From contig NZ_JONP01000003.1 in the NCBI RefSeq assembly GCF_000711725.1, forward strand, positions 240,276 to 304,275: 64,000 bases of DNA, read 5' to 3'. Made by a program: the position numbers and the translations under genes. This document shows, piece by piece, positions 16,589-24,364 of the stretch (positions are counted from its first letter, which is position 1; each line of letters starts with the position of its first letter). This stretch comes from Roseomonas aerilata DSM 19363 (GTDB lineage: Bacteria; Pseudomonadota; Alphaproteobacteria; Acetobacterales; Acetobacteraceae). The notes below the pieces were generated by a model that worked only from the letters and a program-made list of their open reading frames with translations, was not told the origin of the DNA and ran no database searches.

Positions 16589-18871
16589 ATGCCCGAGCAC
16601 ATCCGCATCGGCGACATCGCGCCGCGCGTGCAGTACGTGGCGGACGGCGCGCAGAGCGTTTTCGTCTATCCCTTCCCGATTTTCTCCCCCGACGACATGG
16701 ACGTCCATGTCGATGGGCTGCTGGTCGGGGTCGGCTATAGCGTTTTCGGCGCTGGCCACTCCGAAGGTGGGCTCGTCACCTTCGTCCAGCCGCCGGCGGC
16801 GGGGGCGAAGGTGGTGCTGCGGCGCCGCCTGGTCATGGAGCGCGTGACGGACTACCAGCCCAACGGCGTGCTGCGGGCCAACACGCTGAACGACGAGCTG
16901 GATCGCCAGATGGCGGCGCTGCAGGAGCTTCGCGAGGATCTCGCGGGATCGCTCCATCAGGGCCCGGGCGAGGCCGGCGGCCGCTTCGAGCTCCCGTTGC
17001 GCCCGGCGCGCGCGAACCGGTTGCTCGGCTTCGACAGCCTCGGCGACGTCACCACCTTTTCGCGTGGCGAGGCGACGCTCTCGGCGCCCTTCCCCGGTGG
17101 GATCCCGCGGACGGTGGAGGACAAGCTTTCCGAACGCCTCTCCGCCCGGGACTTCGGCGCGACCGGGGATGGCATCGCCGATGACGGCCCGGCGCTGCAG
17201 GCGGCGATGAACGCGGCGGGCGCCTCCGGCAAGTTCCTCCAGATCGGGGAGGGGACCTATCGCACGACGATCCCGCTGACTCTGCCTGGCGCCTCGGCGG
17301 GGCTGATCATGCTGGGTGCCATCCTCTATGCCGGTGCCGGCGGGGAGGCGGCGCTGACGCTGGGCGACGGCGCCGCGCTGCGCAACCGCACGAAGGTCTA
17401 CCAGGGGCTGCGGGTGCTGCGGAACACGCTCTCCTCCTGGGAGGACGAGCGGGACATCGGCATCGTCATCCGCAATCAGGATTCGGCGCTGATCGACATT
17501 CGGCAGGTGGAGCGCTTCACGATCGGCGTGCAGACGCTGGGCGTGGAACGTGGCTTCGAGGACTGCGTGCTCCACCTCGGCCGCTTGGTGGATAACCGCT
17601 ACGGGCTGGATGTGCGGACGGCGACGGCGGCGGCCTGGAACACCTCGGTGCGTTACTACGGTGGGCACTTCGCCATGTCGCTCGCGACCTGGCCGGACAA
17701 GGACCGGTACGGCATCCGGTTTTCGGCCGCGCCCGGTGCCTATGTCGCGCATAACCGCCACGTCTTCGACGGGCCAGCCTTCGAGTTGCAGGCGCGGGAT
17801 CGGCCGATCGAGGGCATCCCATTCCTGATCGGGGTGAACTCGCGTGCGGTGATCGCCCGCAACATTCGGATGGAAGGGTGCGACGCCTATGTCGCGCGCC
17901 ACACGGCGGGCGCGCAGGACCATGTCTACGAAGTGGCCTGGGCAAGCCAGGGCTATGGGGTGGACATCGACTACACGCCGACTGCGACGCGCGTGGGCAG
18001 CGTGGTGCGGGCGATCCACCAGGCGGCGCAGCACCGCGAGGCGACGCGCACGCTGGTGGACGTGCCGAACCTCCGGGCCGCGGCAATCCGGTGGAATCCG
18101 ACGGAGACTGGCTTCGAGAAGCTCGCCTGCCTCTCGACGAACGTCAGCGGCACGCCGACGACCGTGGGGAACTTCGCCTTCCAGGCCCTGGACAGCTACA
18201 CCCTGACGGACCGCGGGGTGGTGCTGACGGGCGGGCGGGGCCTCGGCTTCGTGGTGGACACGCGGAACTGCAAGGAGTTCGCGCTGGCGATCGACGCGGA
18301 CGACCCGCGGCTGGTCATCCAATGCTTCGGGGCGGGCGGCACGCTGCTGACCTCCACGGACGGCCCGATGGTGCGGGCATCCGGCATGTCGCTGACCTAT
18401 GTCACCGGTCCGCGCTGGTGGCAGGGCAATGCCGACAGCAACGATAGCGGCCTCACGCGGCTGCAGACGATCCGCCTCGCGCCCCAGGTGATGACCGCGA
18501 TCATCGGTGTCGCGCGCATCGATACGGATTACGAGGTGCGGAGCCTTCGCCTGGCCTGCGACCCCTCGCACAGCCCGTCGGTGCTCTACGGCACGCCGGA
18601 GCTTCCGCACGGTGTGCGGGAGGTGAAGGCCGAGATGAGCTGGGATCCGCCGGCGCTCGCGGCTGGTGCCTCGGCGCAGGTCAACGTGCCCTGCAACGGC
18701 GTGCGGCCCGGCGATTTCGTGCAAGCGGCCTTCAGCCTTTCCACCTCGGGCGTCGTGTTCCTCGCCCAGGTGGGGGCACAGGACGTGATCACGGTCACGG
18801 CCTGGAATCGCAGCACGGTCTCGATCGACCTCGCGGTGGGGACGGTACGGGTGCGCGCGGTGAAGTCGTGA
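16589..18871 (+). CDS. Tailspike: T7-like fibre N-terminus with pectate-lyase-type beta-helix
   Basis: This is the 760-residue receptor-binding protein. Residues 1-130 (YPFPIFSPDDMDVHVDG, then LRRRLVMERVTDYQPNGVL and ANTLNDELDRQMAALQEL) match the virion-attachment domain of T7 tail fibres. Near residue 190 it turns into ARDFGATGDGIADDGPALQAA, the opening of pectate-lyase-3/right-handed beta-helix domains used by tailspikes that cleave or bind surface polysaccharide. The rest is beta-rich and probably trimeric. Host LPS or capsule is the likely target (inference). The stop overlaps the GTG start of the next gene. Receptor-binding proteins are usually the fastest-changing phage genes, and here the frame is fully open. 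Confidence 0.85.
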   Translation: MPEHIRIGDIAPRVQYVADGAQSVFVYPFPIFSPDDMDVHVDGLLVGVGYSVFGAGHSEGGLVTFVQPPAAGAKVVLRRRLVMERVTDYQPNGVLRANTLNDELDRQMAALQELREDLAGSLHQGPGEAGGRFELPLRPARANRLLGFDSLGDVTTFSRGEATLSAPFPGGIPRTVEDKLSERLSARDFGATGDGIADDGPALQAAMNAAGASGKFLQIGEGTYRTTIPLTLPGASAGLIMLGAILYAGAGGEAALTLGDGAALRNRTKVYQGLRVLRNTLSSWEDERDIGIVIRNQDSALIDIRQVERFTIGVQTLGVERGFEDCVLHLGRLVDNRYGLDVRTATAAAWNTSVRYYGGHFAMSLATWPDKDRYGIRFSAAPGAYVAHNRHVFDGPAFELQARDRPIEGIPFLIGVNSRAVIARNIRMEGCDAYVARHTAGAQDHVYEVAWASQGYGVDIDYTPTATRVGSVVRAIHQAAQHREATRTLVDVPNLRAAAIRWNPTETGFEKLACLSTNVSGTPTTVGNFAFQALDSYTLTDRGVVLTGGRGLGFVVDTRNCKEFALAIDADDPRLVIQCFGAGGTLLTSTDGPMVRASGMSLTYVTGPRWWQGNADSNDSGLTRLQTIRLAPQVMTAIIGVARIDTDYEVRSLRLACDPSHSPSVLYGTPELPHGVREVKAEMSWDPPALAAGASAQVNVPCNGVRPGDFVQAAFSLSTSGVVFLAQVGAQDVITVTAWNRSTVSIDLAVGTVRVRAVKS

Positions 18872-19170
18872 CGCCGCTGACGCGGGAGGAGATGCAGGGC
18901 GCGTTGCGGAAGATCGTGGCGGACTACAAGGCCTTCGTCGAGCGCGGCCCAGCCCCGGGCGCGCAGGAAGACCCGAAGGCCTTCACCGCCCATCACGCCG
19001 CCGCCCGCTCCGCGCTCGCGCATCTTGAGCACCTGATGAAGCTGGCACCGAGCGAAACGTCAGCGGAGGCGGGCGGCGAGGCCGGCGCGCTCATTGCCGA
19101 GGCCCGGCGGTCCATCCGGTTGGCCGAGGAGGAAGACGGGGAGACGATGGAGGATGACGACCAGACCTGA
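18868..19170 (+). CDS. Small protein in the TerS position
   Basis: This 100-residue protein of unknown family starts at a GTG that overlaps the tailspike stop and ends 17 bases inside the large terminase gene. It appears helical and highly charged (MQGALRKIVADYKAFVERG, HHAAARSALAHLEHLMKL) with an acidic tail (EEEDGETMEDDDQT). In T7 the 89-residue small terminase gp18 lies between the fibre and the large terminase. Size, charge and position fit a TerS-like packaging subunit, but no sequence motif proves this. Confidence 0.6.
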   Translation: MTPLTREEMQGALRKIVADYKAFVERGPAPGAQEDPKAFTAHHAAARSALAHLEHLMKLAPSETSAEAGGEAGALIAEARRSIRLAEEEDGETMEDDDQT

Positions 19171-20611
19171 CAGCCCCGGACCCGATGTGAGGGGAGGGGA
19201 CTTCCTCGAGTTTCTTTACGCCTGGAACCTGCGCACGGGCGTCGCGACCCCCGGCGTGCATCGCCGCATCGCGCGCTGGCTGGCGGCGCGGGAGGCGGCA
19301 GGGGACCAGCGGCTGCTGCTGATGGCCTTTCGCGGTTGCGGCAAGTCCACGCTCGTGGGCCTTTGGTGCGCATGGCGGCTGGCATCCGAGCCCGAGTTGC
19401 GCATCCTCGTGTTGGCCGCCGACCACTCGCTGGCTGCGCGCATGGTCGCGACGGTCCGGCGCATTCTGGAGCGGCACCCGCTCTGCCGCCATCTTCTCGG
19501 CGGCGGGGAGGCCTGGGCGTCCGATCGCTTCACGGTGCGCCGGCGCGGCGCCATCCGTGAGCCCTCGATGCTCGCGCAGGGCATCGGCGGCAACATCACG
19601 GGTGCCCGCGCGGAGCTGATCGTCTGCGACGACGTGGAGGTGGCCGGCAATTGCGACACGCCGGGCAAGCGCGCCGAGCTGCGCGAGCGGTTGGCGGAAT
19701 GCGAGTTCATCCTCACGCCCGGCGGCACGATCCTTTTCGTCGGCACGCCGCACTGTGCGGAAAGTCTCTATGCGCCGGCGGAGGTGGAGGGCGCCTATCT
19801 CGCCACCTACCGGCGGCTTCGCATCCCGCTCCTGGATGCGGGTGGCCGCAGCGCCTGGCCCGAGCGCTTCCCGCGCGAGGGCGTGCAGGCGCAACGGGAC
19901 CGGGTGGGGCCGCTGCAGTTCCGGCGACAGATGATGCTCGAATGCGCGGCGGCGGAGGCGGCGCGGCTCGATCCCGCGCTCATCATCCGCTACGGCGAGG
20001 ATCTCGACTACCGCGAGGCGAACGGGAGGCCGCTGCTTTCGCTGCTTGGGCGGCGGCTGGCCTCGGGTGGCGGGTTCTGGGATCCGGCCTATGGGCGGCC
20101 GGGCAAGGGCGACAGCAGCGTGCTCGCCGCGACCTTCTCGGACGCGGTGGGCAATCACTACCTGCACCGTCTTGCCTACATCACCCACGACCCGGAAGCA
20201 TCGGACGACCCGGCGACGCAGCAGTGCCGCCGCGTCGCCGCCCTCGCGCGGGAACTGATGCTGCCGGTGGTGCGGGTGGAGACGAACGGCATCGGCAAGT
20301 TCCTGCCCGCCCTGCTGCGGCGGGAACTGGCACGGGCCGGCGCCCCCTGTACGGTGGTGGAGCATGCGAGCCACCGCCCGAAGGCGGAGCGCATCCTCGG
20401 CGCGCTGGACCCCGCCCTAGCGGCGCGGCGGCTGCACGCGCATGAGGCGGTGTTCCGCACCTCCTTTCCGCAGGAGATGGCGGAGTGGAAGCCGGGGGCG
20501 GACGGGGCGCGGGACGACGCGTTGGACGCCATCGCTGGCTGCCTGCTGGCCGAGCCGGTGCGCTTGCCGAGCCTTCCCCCGGCGGCGCGCGGCGCCTCCT
20601 GGCGAGGATAG
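19154..20611 (+). CDS. Terminase large subunit, T7 gp19-like
   Basis: This is the ATP-driven DNA packaging motor and nuclease, 485 residues from the ATG at 19154 (the frame is open to 19094). The ATPase part has Walker A FRGCGKST (about 59-66) and Walker B LIVCDDVE (about 155-162), then the coupling-type segment LFVGTPH. The nuclease part has acidic residues at WDPAYGRPGKGD (Asp about 310 and 320) and DDALDAIAG near the end. All key residues that I can recognise are kept, so the motor may be functional. It overlaps the preceding small gene by 17 bases. Large terminase type often tells the packaging mode; T7-type terminases cut concatemers, so a headful versus specific-end mode cannot be decided here. 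Confidence 0.9.
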   Translation: MTTRPDSPGPDVRGGDFLEFLYAWNLRTGVATPGVHRRIARWLAAREAAGDQRLLLMAFRGCGKSTLVGLWCAWRLASEPELRILVLAADHSLAARMVATVRRILERHPLCRHLLGGGEAWASDRFTVRRRGAIREPSMLAQGIGGNITGARAELIVCDDVEVAGNCDTPGKRAELRERLAECEFILTPGGTILFVGTPHCAESLYAPAEVEGAYLATYRRLRIPLLDAGGRSAWPERFPREGVQAQRDRVGPLQFRRQMMLECAAAEAARLDPALIIRYGEDLDYREANGRPLLSLLGRRLASGGGFWDPAYGRPGKGDSSVLAATFSDAVGNHYLHRLAYITHDPEASDDPATQQCRRVAALARELMLPVVRVETNGIGKFLPALLRRELARAGAPCTVVEHASHRPKAERILGALDPALAARRLHAHEAVFRTSFPQEMAEWKPGADGARDDALDAIAGCLLAEPVRLPSLPPAARGASWRG

Positions 20612-20633
20612 GGGCGGTTCCTTTCTCCCCGCG

Positions 20634-20861
20634 TCAGGCGGCGGGCTGGGGCAGCCGCAGCACCTCGCTGCTGTGCCGCACCGTGCCCGCCGCCGTCATG
20701 GCGAAACGGCCGGGCGAGATCTCCTCCGCCAGGCCCATCCCGCTCAGCCGGCGCAAGCAGGCCTCGTCCGGCAGGCCGGCCGGGCGGGTGCCGCCGTGCG
20801 TCAGGAACAGCCGGTGCAGCGCGGACCGGCAGCAGGTCTCGAGATACGGTTCGTTCCACAT
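20634..20861 (-). CDS. Small minus-strand protein inside the phage cluster
   Basis: This is a 75-residue protein of unknown function and the only minus-strand gene between the terminase and lysis genes. It starts MWNEPYLETCCRSALHRLFL and continues LPDEACLRRLSGMGLAEEIS, then GRFAMTAAGTVRHSSEVL. The helix-helix-hairpin appearance, with a segment resembling MTAAGTxRHxxEVL, suggests a small winged-helix-like fold. This is inference. It converges on the terminase gene and is divergent from the membrane-protein gene at 20985. A small opposing gene here could regulate lysis, or be a moron gene expressed from its own promoter. Confidence 0.55.
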   Translation of the reverse strand: MWNEPYLETCCRSALHRLFLTHGGTRPAGLPDEACLRRLSGMGLAEEISPGRFAMTAAGTVRHSSEVLRLPQPAA

Positions 20862-20984
20862 CCTAGCCACACAGCAACCTTCATAGGCGCCCCGGCAAGT
20901 CGGGGCGCTGCCGAGCGGGATCAACCCCCGGACCACGACCCCTGGGGCAACGATCCCCGCCCTTGACCCTTCGAAGGAGGACCC

Positions 20985-21350
20985 ATGCTGTCCTTTGCCA
21001 ACGATTCCCAGTGGATCGCCGCGGCGGTCGACACGCCATTCATGGCGCTGCTCGCCTGGATGCTGCACCAGCTCCGCCGCAGCATGTCCGCCTATCCGGA
21101 ACGCGGGCCGCATGAGCCCACGCCTTCCCCACAGGCCTCTTCCCAGGCAGGCGCGCTTGAGCGCACGCGGGAGGAGCTGAGTGCCTTCAAGCTGGAAGTC
21201 GCCCGCACCTATGTCCCGCTCTCCCTCATCCGGGACGTGGACGGGCGACTGACCTCTCACCTCGTCCGGATCGAGCAGAAGCTCGACGAGGCCACCCGTA
21301 CCGCTCACAGCACGGCCGCGCAGGTGCGCGTGCTCGCCGAGGACCGTTGA
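20985..21350 (+). CDS. Single-pass membrane protein, holin/spanin-like position
   Basis: This 121-residue protein has one hydrophobic segment at about residues 10-30 (WIAAAVDTPFMALLAWMLHQL), then a Pro/Ser-rich linker and a charged helix (LERTREELSAFKLEVARTYV) ending in a coiled-coil-like stretch (VDGRLTSHLVRIEQKLDEAT). I recall this arrangement beside lysin genes in alphaproteobacterial phages. It could serve as a holin-like or virion/lysis accessory protein, but no named family is certain. GAAGGAGG lies before the ATG. Its stop lies 2 bases before the ATG chosen for the lysin, so the two are probably one lysis unit. Confidence 0.6.
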   Translation: MLSFANDSQWIAAAVDTPFMALLAWMLHQLRRSMSAYPERGPHEPTPSPQASSQAGALERTREELSAFKLEVARTYVPLSLIRDVDGRLTSHLVRIEQKLDEATRTAHSTAAQVRVLAEDR

Positions 21351-21352
21351 AC

Positions 21353-21886
21353 ATGCTCACCGCCAATCAGGCCGCCGAAGCCGCGGCCGAGGTTCTCGCC
21401 CGCACGCTCTACGCCGAGGCCGGGACCCGTCCGGTGCGCGCCATCGAGGCCCTGGCCGCCCTGGCCGCGAACCGGGCGCGCGCCGCGCAGCCACGGCCTC
21501 CGCGGGTGACGGGGGCGGCGCCCTTCGCTCCGGGCGGCCATGCCCGCCTGCCCGAGCCGCGACCGAGGGAACTCGCGGCCGCCTGCCGCGACCCCTTCCT
21601 CTTCCCCGCCTGCAACCCGCGCCACCTGGGTCATGCCCTTCTCGTCGCGCCGCCGCCGGCGGACCCGGCGCTCTCGGTCTGCCGCCGGATCGCGGCCCGC
21701 GCCCTCTCGGGCGCGCTGGTGGACCCCACCGGCGGCGCCACCCACTGGCATCCGGCCGAGCGGCTGCCGGCCTGGGCAGTGGCGCGGGAGGCCCTGGCCG
21801 AGATCGGCGGGCTGGTCTTCTACCGCCTGGAGACCGGTCAGGCGCCGGCTCGCCCCGCCGCCCCAGCCCTGGTGGCCGCGGCCTGA
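21353..21886 (+). CDS. SleB-like cell wall hydrolase (endolysin)
   Basis: This 177-residue protein resembles the Hydrolase_2/SleB family of peptidoglycan hydrolases. Key parts are ARTLYAEAGTRPVRAIEALAALAANRA with the probable catalytic Glu (YAEA), and the conserved end DPTGGATHWHPAE followed by WAVAREALAEIGGLVFYRL. No signal peptide is visible, as in lysins released through a holin. The ATG at 21353 with GAGGA nine bases upstream is preferred to a TTG at 21347 that overlaps the previous gene. It is the last gene of the phage cluster. The role would be cell lysis to release particles. Confidence 0.82.
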   Translation: MLTANQAAEAAAEVLARTLYAEAGTRPVRAIEALAALAANRARAAQPRPPRVTGAAPFAPGGHARLPEPRPRELAAACRDPFLFPACNPRHLGHALLVAPPPADPALSVCRRIAARALSGALVDPTGGATHWHPAERLPAWAVAREALAEIGGLVFYRLETGQAPARPAAPALVAAA

Positions 21887-21903
21887 ACCGGTAGAAAGGG
21901 GGG

Positions 21904-22260
21904 ATGGAACCCCTCATCCACACCCTCATGCGCGGCGCCGACTGGCGCGCCGCGCAGCAGGCGGGCGCCTATCATGGCAGCGCCGACGACCGGCGCGACG
22001 GCTTCCTGCACTTCTCCACGGCCGCCCAACTCCGCGCGAGCGCCGCGAAGCACCGCGCGGGCGAGCCCGACCTCTGGCTCGTCAGCGCGGAATCGGCAGC
22101 CCTCGGCGAGGCGCTGCGGTGGGAGCCGGCGGCGGGCGGCAGCCGGCCCGGGTTGTTTCCGCATCTCTACGCAGCGCTGCCCCTCGCGGCGGTACGCGGC
22201 GCGTTCTTCCTGCCACTCGGCCCGGACGGGCTGCACCGCTTCCCGTCATGGGTGCCCTGA
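21904..22260 (+). CDS. DUF952 family protein
   Basis: This 118-residue soluble protein of unknown biochemical function belongs to the DUF952 family. It shows DWRAAQQAGAYHGSADDRRDGFLHFSTAAQL, split here by me into the usual DGFLHFST core, then ALGEALRWEPAAGG and LFPHLYAALPLAAV. These conserved His and acidic residues suggest an ADP-ribose or nucleotide-binding fold, though this is not established. As I recall, DUF952 genes often sit directly upstream of pyrD in alphaproteobacteria. Here two minus-strand genes lie between them. The gene is only 17 bases from the phage lysin, so it marks the right edge of the phage block. Confidence 0.85.
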   Translation: MEPLIHTLMRGADWRAAQQAGAYHGSADDRRDGFLHFSTAAQLRASAAKHRAGEPDLWLVSAESAALGEALRWEPAAGGSRPGLFPHLYAALPLAAVRGAFFLPLGPDGLHRFPSWVP

Positions 22261-22264
22261 GGCG

Positions 22265-23320
22265 CTAGCGCCGCTCCCCCACATTCCTGGCGATCCATCC
22301 CACCAGCCAGTCCGCCAGCTCGATCGAGTTCCGGTCCTGCATCAGCATGTGGGAATTCCCGGCGATGCCGATCTCCGGCAGCACCACGAGTTCGACCTTC
22401 CCGCCGGCGGCATTGGCCGCGCGCGCGAAGTCGCGGCAGGCGGCCAAGCGCGGCGCCCAGCGCGGCGATTCCTGCACGAAATCCCCCCAGAGGATGAGGA
22501 TCGGCAGTCCCGCATAGGGCGCCATGTCCGAATCCGCGGCGGGGCAGGCGCCGGGCTCGATCGAGACGATGCCCGCGATCCCCTGCCGGCTCGCCGCCGC
22601 TGACTGGAAGGGGAAAATCCCCGATTGCGAGTGGCTGACCAGCACCGCCCCGTCCAGCCGCGCCGCGAGCGCCGAGAGCGCGACCACCGTCGGGTGCGGG
22701 GAGGGGAGGGAGGCGTTCCAATCCGGCACGGTCTGCCGCCAGAACTCGTCCTGCGCCTCCAGCGGGAAGAGCATGCCGGGGAAGGTCTCCCCCGCGCGCC
22801 GGCCGAAGCGGAAGATGGTCCAGGCATCCTCCCGCCCCGCGCTGAACACCGTCGGCAGCGTCTCCGGTCCCGCCTGGCCGGTTTTCACAGGGTTGATGGT
22901 GGTGGGATGCGCGGCGGAGCGCCCGCGCCAGGGCTGGTCCACCACATAGGTCGGGTAGCCGCGGCGCAGCAGCACCTCGTCCCAGCCCATGCGCCCGTCC
23001 GGCGTCGTCTCCCAGGTCTTGCCCGTCAGGCAGCAGCCATGCACCAGCACGATCGGCCGCCGGGCGCCGGCATCGGCGGGCACCTGGAAGTGCACGTACA
23101 TCTGGTCGATCGTGATCGTGCCGCTCGGCGCATAGGCCGGGATGGTGGAGAGCGAGTCGGAACGCAGGGCGCGCCCACCGACGAAGAAAGAGCCCTGCTG
23201 CTGGATCGAAACCGGCCCCTGCAGGGATGTCGGCGGGGGCTGCTGCGCGGCGGCGGGCAGCGCGGCCAGTGGTGCGGCGAGCAGGGCGGCGAGCCCCGCG
23301 ACCCTGGATGGGTTGGGCAT
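22265..23320 (-). CDS. Secreted alpha/beta hydrolase, esterase-713-like
   Basis: This is a 351-residue exported hydrolase. The start at 23320 follows GAGGAAC and gives a signal peptide ending near AALPAAAQ. The fold begins with the oxyanion-hole strand VLVHGCCLTGKTWE, whose two adjacent Cys recall the vicinal disulfide described for Alcaligenes esterase 713. The nucleophile is in VSHSQSG, the acid is probably Glu in SIEPGACP, and the His in GNSHMLMQ. A Glu acid instead of Asp also fits esterase 713. The substrate is unknown, likely an ester. The frame is open to 23383 but the extra residues are non-coding. The gene is divergent from nothing close and is followed by DUF952 converging on it. 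Confidence 0.78.
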   Translation of the reverse strand: MPNPSRVAGLAALLAAPLAALPAAAQQPPPTSLQGPVSIQQQGSFFVGGRALRSDSLSTIPAYAPSGTITIDQMYVHFQVPADAGARRPIVLVHGCCLTGKTWETTPDGRMGWDEVLLRRGYPTYVVDQPWRGRSAAHPTTINPVKTGQAGPETLPTVFSAGREDAWTIFRFGRRAGETFPGMLFPLEAQDEFWRQTVPDWNASLPSPHPTVVALSALAARLDGAVLVSHSQSGIFPFQSAAASRQGIAGIVSIEPGACPAADSDMAPYAGLPILILWGDFVQESPRWAPRLAACRDFARAANAAGGKVELVVLPEIGIAGNSHMLMQDRNSIELADWLVGWIARNVGERR

Positions 23321-23396
23321 GGACGTTCCTCGGCTTCTCGTGGCGGAGGGGGAGGGTAGGGGTCCCGGCCCCCGGCCTGTCAAACCGGCCCTCGGT

Positions 23397-24245
23397 TCAG
23401 GCCACCCGCGGCGGCCGCTGCGCCATCACCCCCGCGAAGGCCACCACCGCCGCCCCGGCCCAGACCCAGAGGGAGGGCCATGTTCCCCAGATCGTCACAT
23501 CCGCCACCACCGCGAAGACGAGGGCCGTGAACTCCAGCGGCGCCAGCCGGGGCGCGGAGGCGTAGCGGAATGCCGTCGCCAGCGCGATCGTGGCGCCCCC
23601 CGCGAGCAACCCGTTGGCCGCCAGTGCCAGCGCGTCCCCCAGCGGTGGCGTCGTCCATTCCGCCCAGGCCCAGGGCAGCAGCAGCGGCAGCGCCGGCGCC
23701 GCGCTCCAGAGGATCAGGCGCCCGAGGCCCGGCTCGTCCCGCAGGCTGCGATTCATCACCAGCACCATCGCGTGGCAGAAGCTGCCCACCAGTCCCCAGC
23801 CATAGGCGACCCAGGACCCGCCGGCCGAGAGCCCCGGCCAGAGCGCCAGCAACACCCCCATGAACCCCACCCCGCACCAGCCCCAGGCCGAGGCCGGCAC
23901 CGGCTCCTTCAGCAGCACGCGAAACAGAGCCAGCAGCATGAAAGGCGCGGTGAAGTAGACGAGGTAGCCTTCGGCCAGCGGCAGGTGGCGCAGCGACATG
24001 AAGAACCCCATGCCCGATCCCACCATGAAGGCCGCGCGCAGCAACTGCGCCCCCGGCCGGCGTGTGCGCAGCGAACCCAGCGCGTCGCTCCGCACGGTCG
24101 CGACGAGCGCCAGCAGCACGAGCAGCACCGCGTAGCGCACCGCCAGCACCTGGCTGACATGATAGCCGCCCGAGAGCAGCTTCGAGTTGGCGTCGAGCAC
24201 GGCGAAGAGCCCGAGCGCGGCCAGCAGCAGCAACGGTCCGCGCAA
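23397..24245 (-). CDS. EamA/DMT-family transporter
   Basis: This is a 282-residue inner-membrane protein with about ten hydrophobic helices in two EamA repeats. The first repeat starts at LLLLAALGLFAVLDANSKLL and the second near GWGLVGSFCHAMVLVMNRSL. Such proteins export metabolites, amino acids or drugs; the substrate is not predictable. I chose a TTG start because GGAGGGAAGG lies at good spacing and the membrane region begins right after it. The frame is open to 24353 but the upstream residues are highly charged and overlap the pyrD leader. It is divergent from pyrD. Confidence 0.8.
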   Translation of the reverse strand: MRGPLLLLAALGLFAVLDANSKLLSGGYHVSQVLAVRYAVLLVLLALVATVRSDALGSLRTRRPGAQLLRAAFMVGSGMGFFMSLRHLPLAEGYLVYFTAPFMLLALFRVLLKEPVPASAWGWCGVGFMGVLLALWPGLSAGGSWVAYGWGLVGSFCHAMVLVMNRSLRDEPGLGRLILWSAAPALPLLLPWAWAEWTTPPLGDALALAANGLLAGGATIALATAFRYASAPRLAPLEFTALVFAVVADVTIWGTWPSLWVWAGAAVVAFAGVMAQRPPRVA

Positions 24246-24364
24246 GCAGCCTTCCCTCCGTGCGTCCTTCGCGCCGCTTCTCCCGTCCTGCCGCCGCCGC
24301 GTCAACGCGGGGCTGCACGCTCTCCCCTGGCCCTTCGCGCCGGGCTGCGGCACAAGCGGCGCCG

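Larger units (their letters stand above)
8097..21886. mobile_element. Compact podovirus-like prophage or domesticated phage particle cluster
   Basis: A divergent S24-type repressor (minus strand) is followed by about 13 kb of phage late genes, almost all on the plus strand. Their order matches T7 genes 8, 9, 10, 11, 12, an internal protein, 17, the position of 18, and 19, and then lysis genes. No integrase, excisionase, primase, DNA polymerase, RNA polymerase or att-like repeat was found. Flanking genes are ordinary chromosomal ones, and base composition looks by eye like the host. The boundaries are set by gene content: an MprF-like gene on the left and DUF952 on the right. Confidence 0.8.

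Noticed and set aside
16589..18871. Secreted host polysaccharide lyase
   Set aside because: The N-terminal T7-fibre attachment domain and gene order show it is a virion tailspike.
8097..21886. Integrase, excisionase, primase, polymerase or att repeats in the phage block
   Set aside because: I looked for recombinase Tyr/Ser motifs and replication gene motifs in every long frame and for tRNA-like or direct-repeat ends; none was seen.
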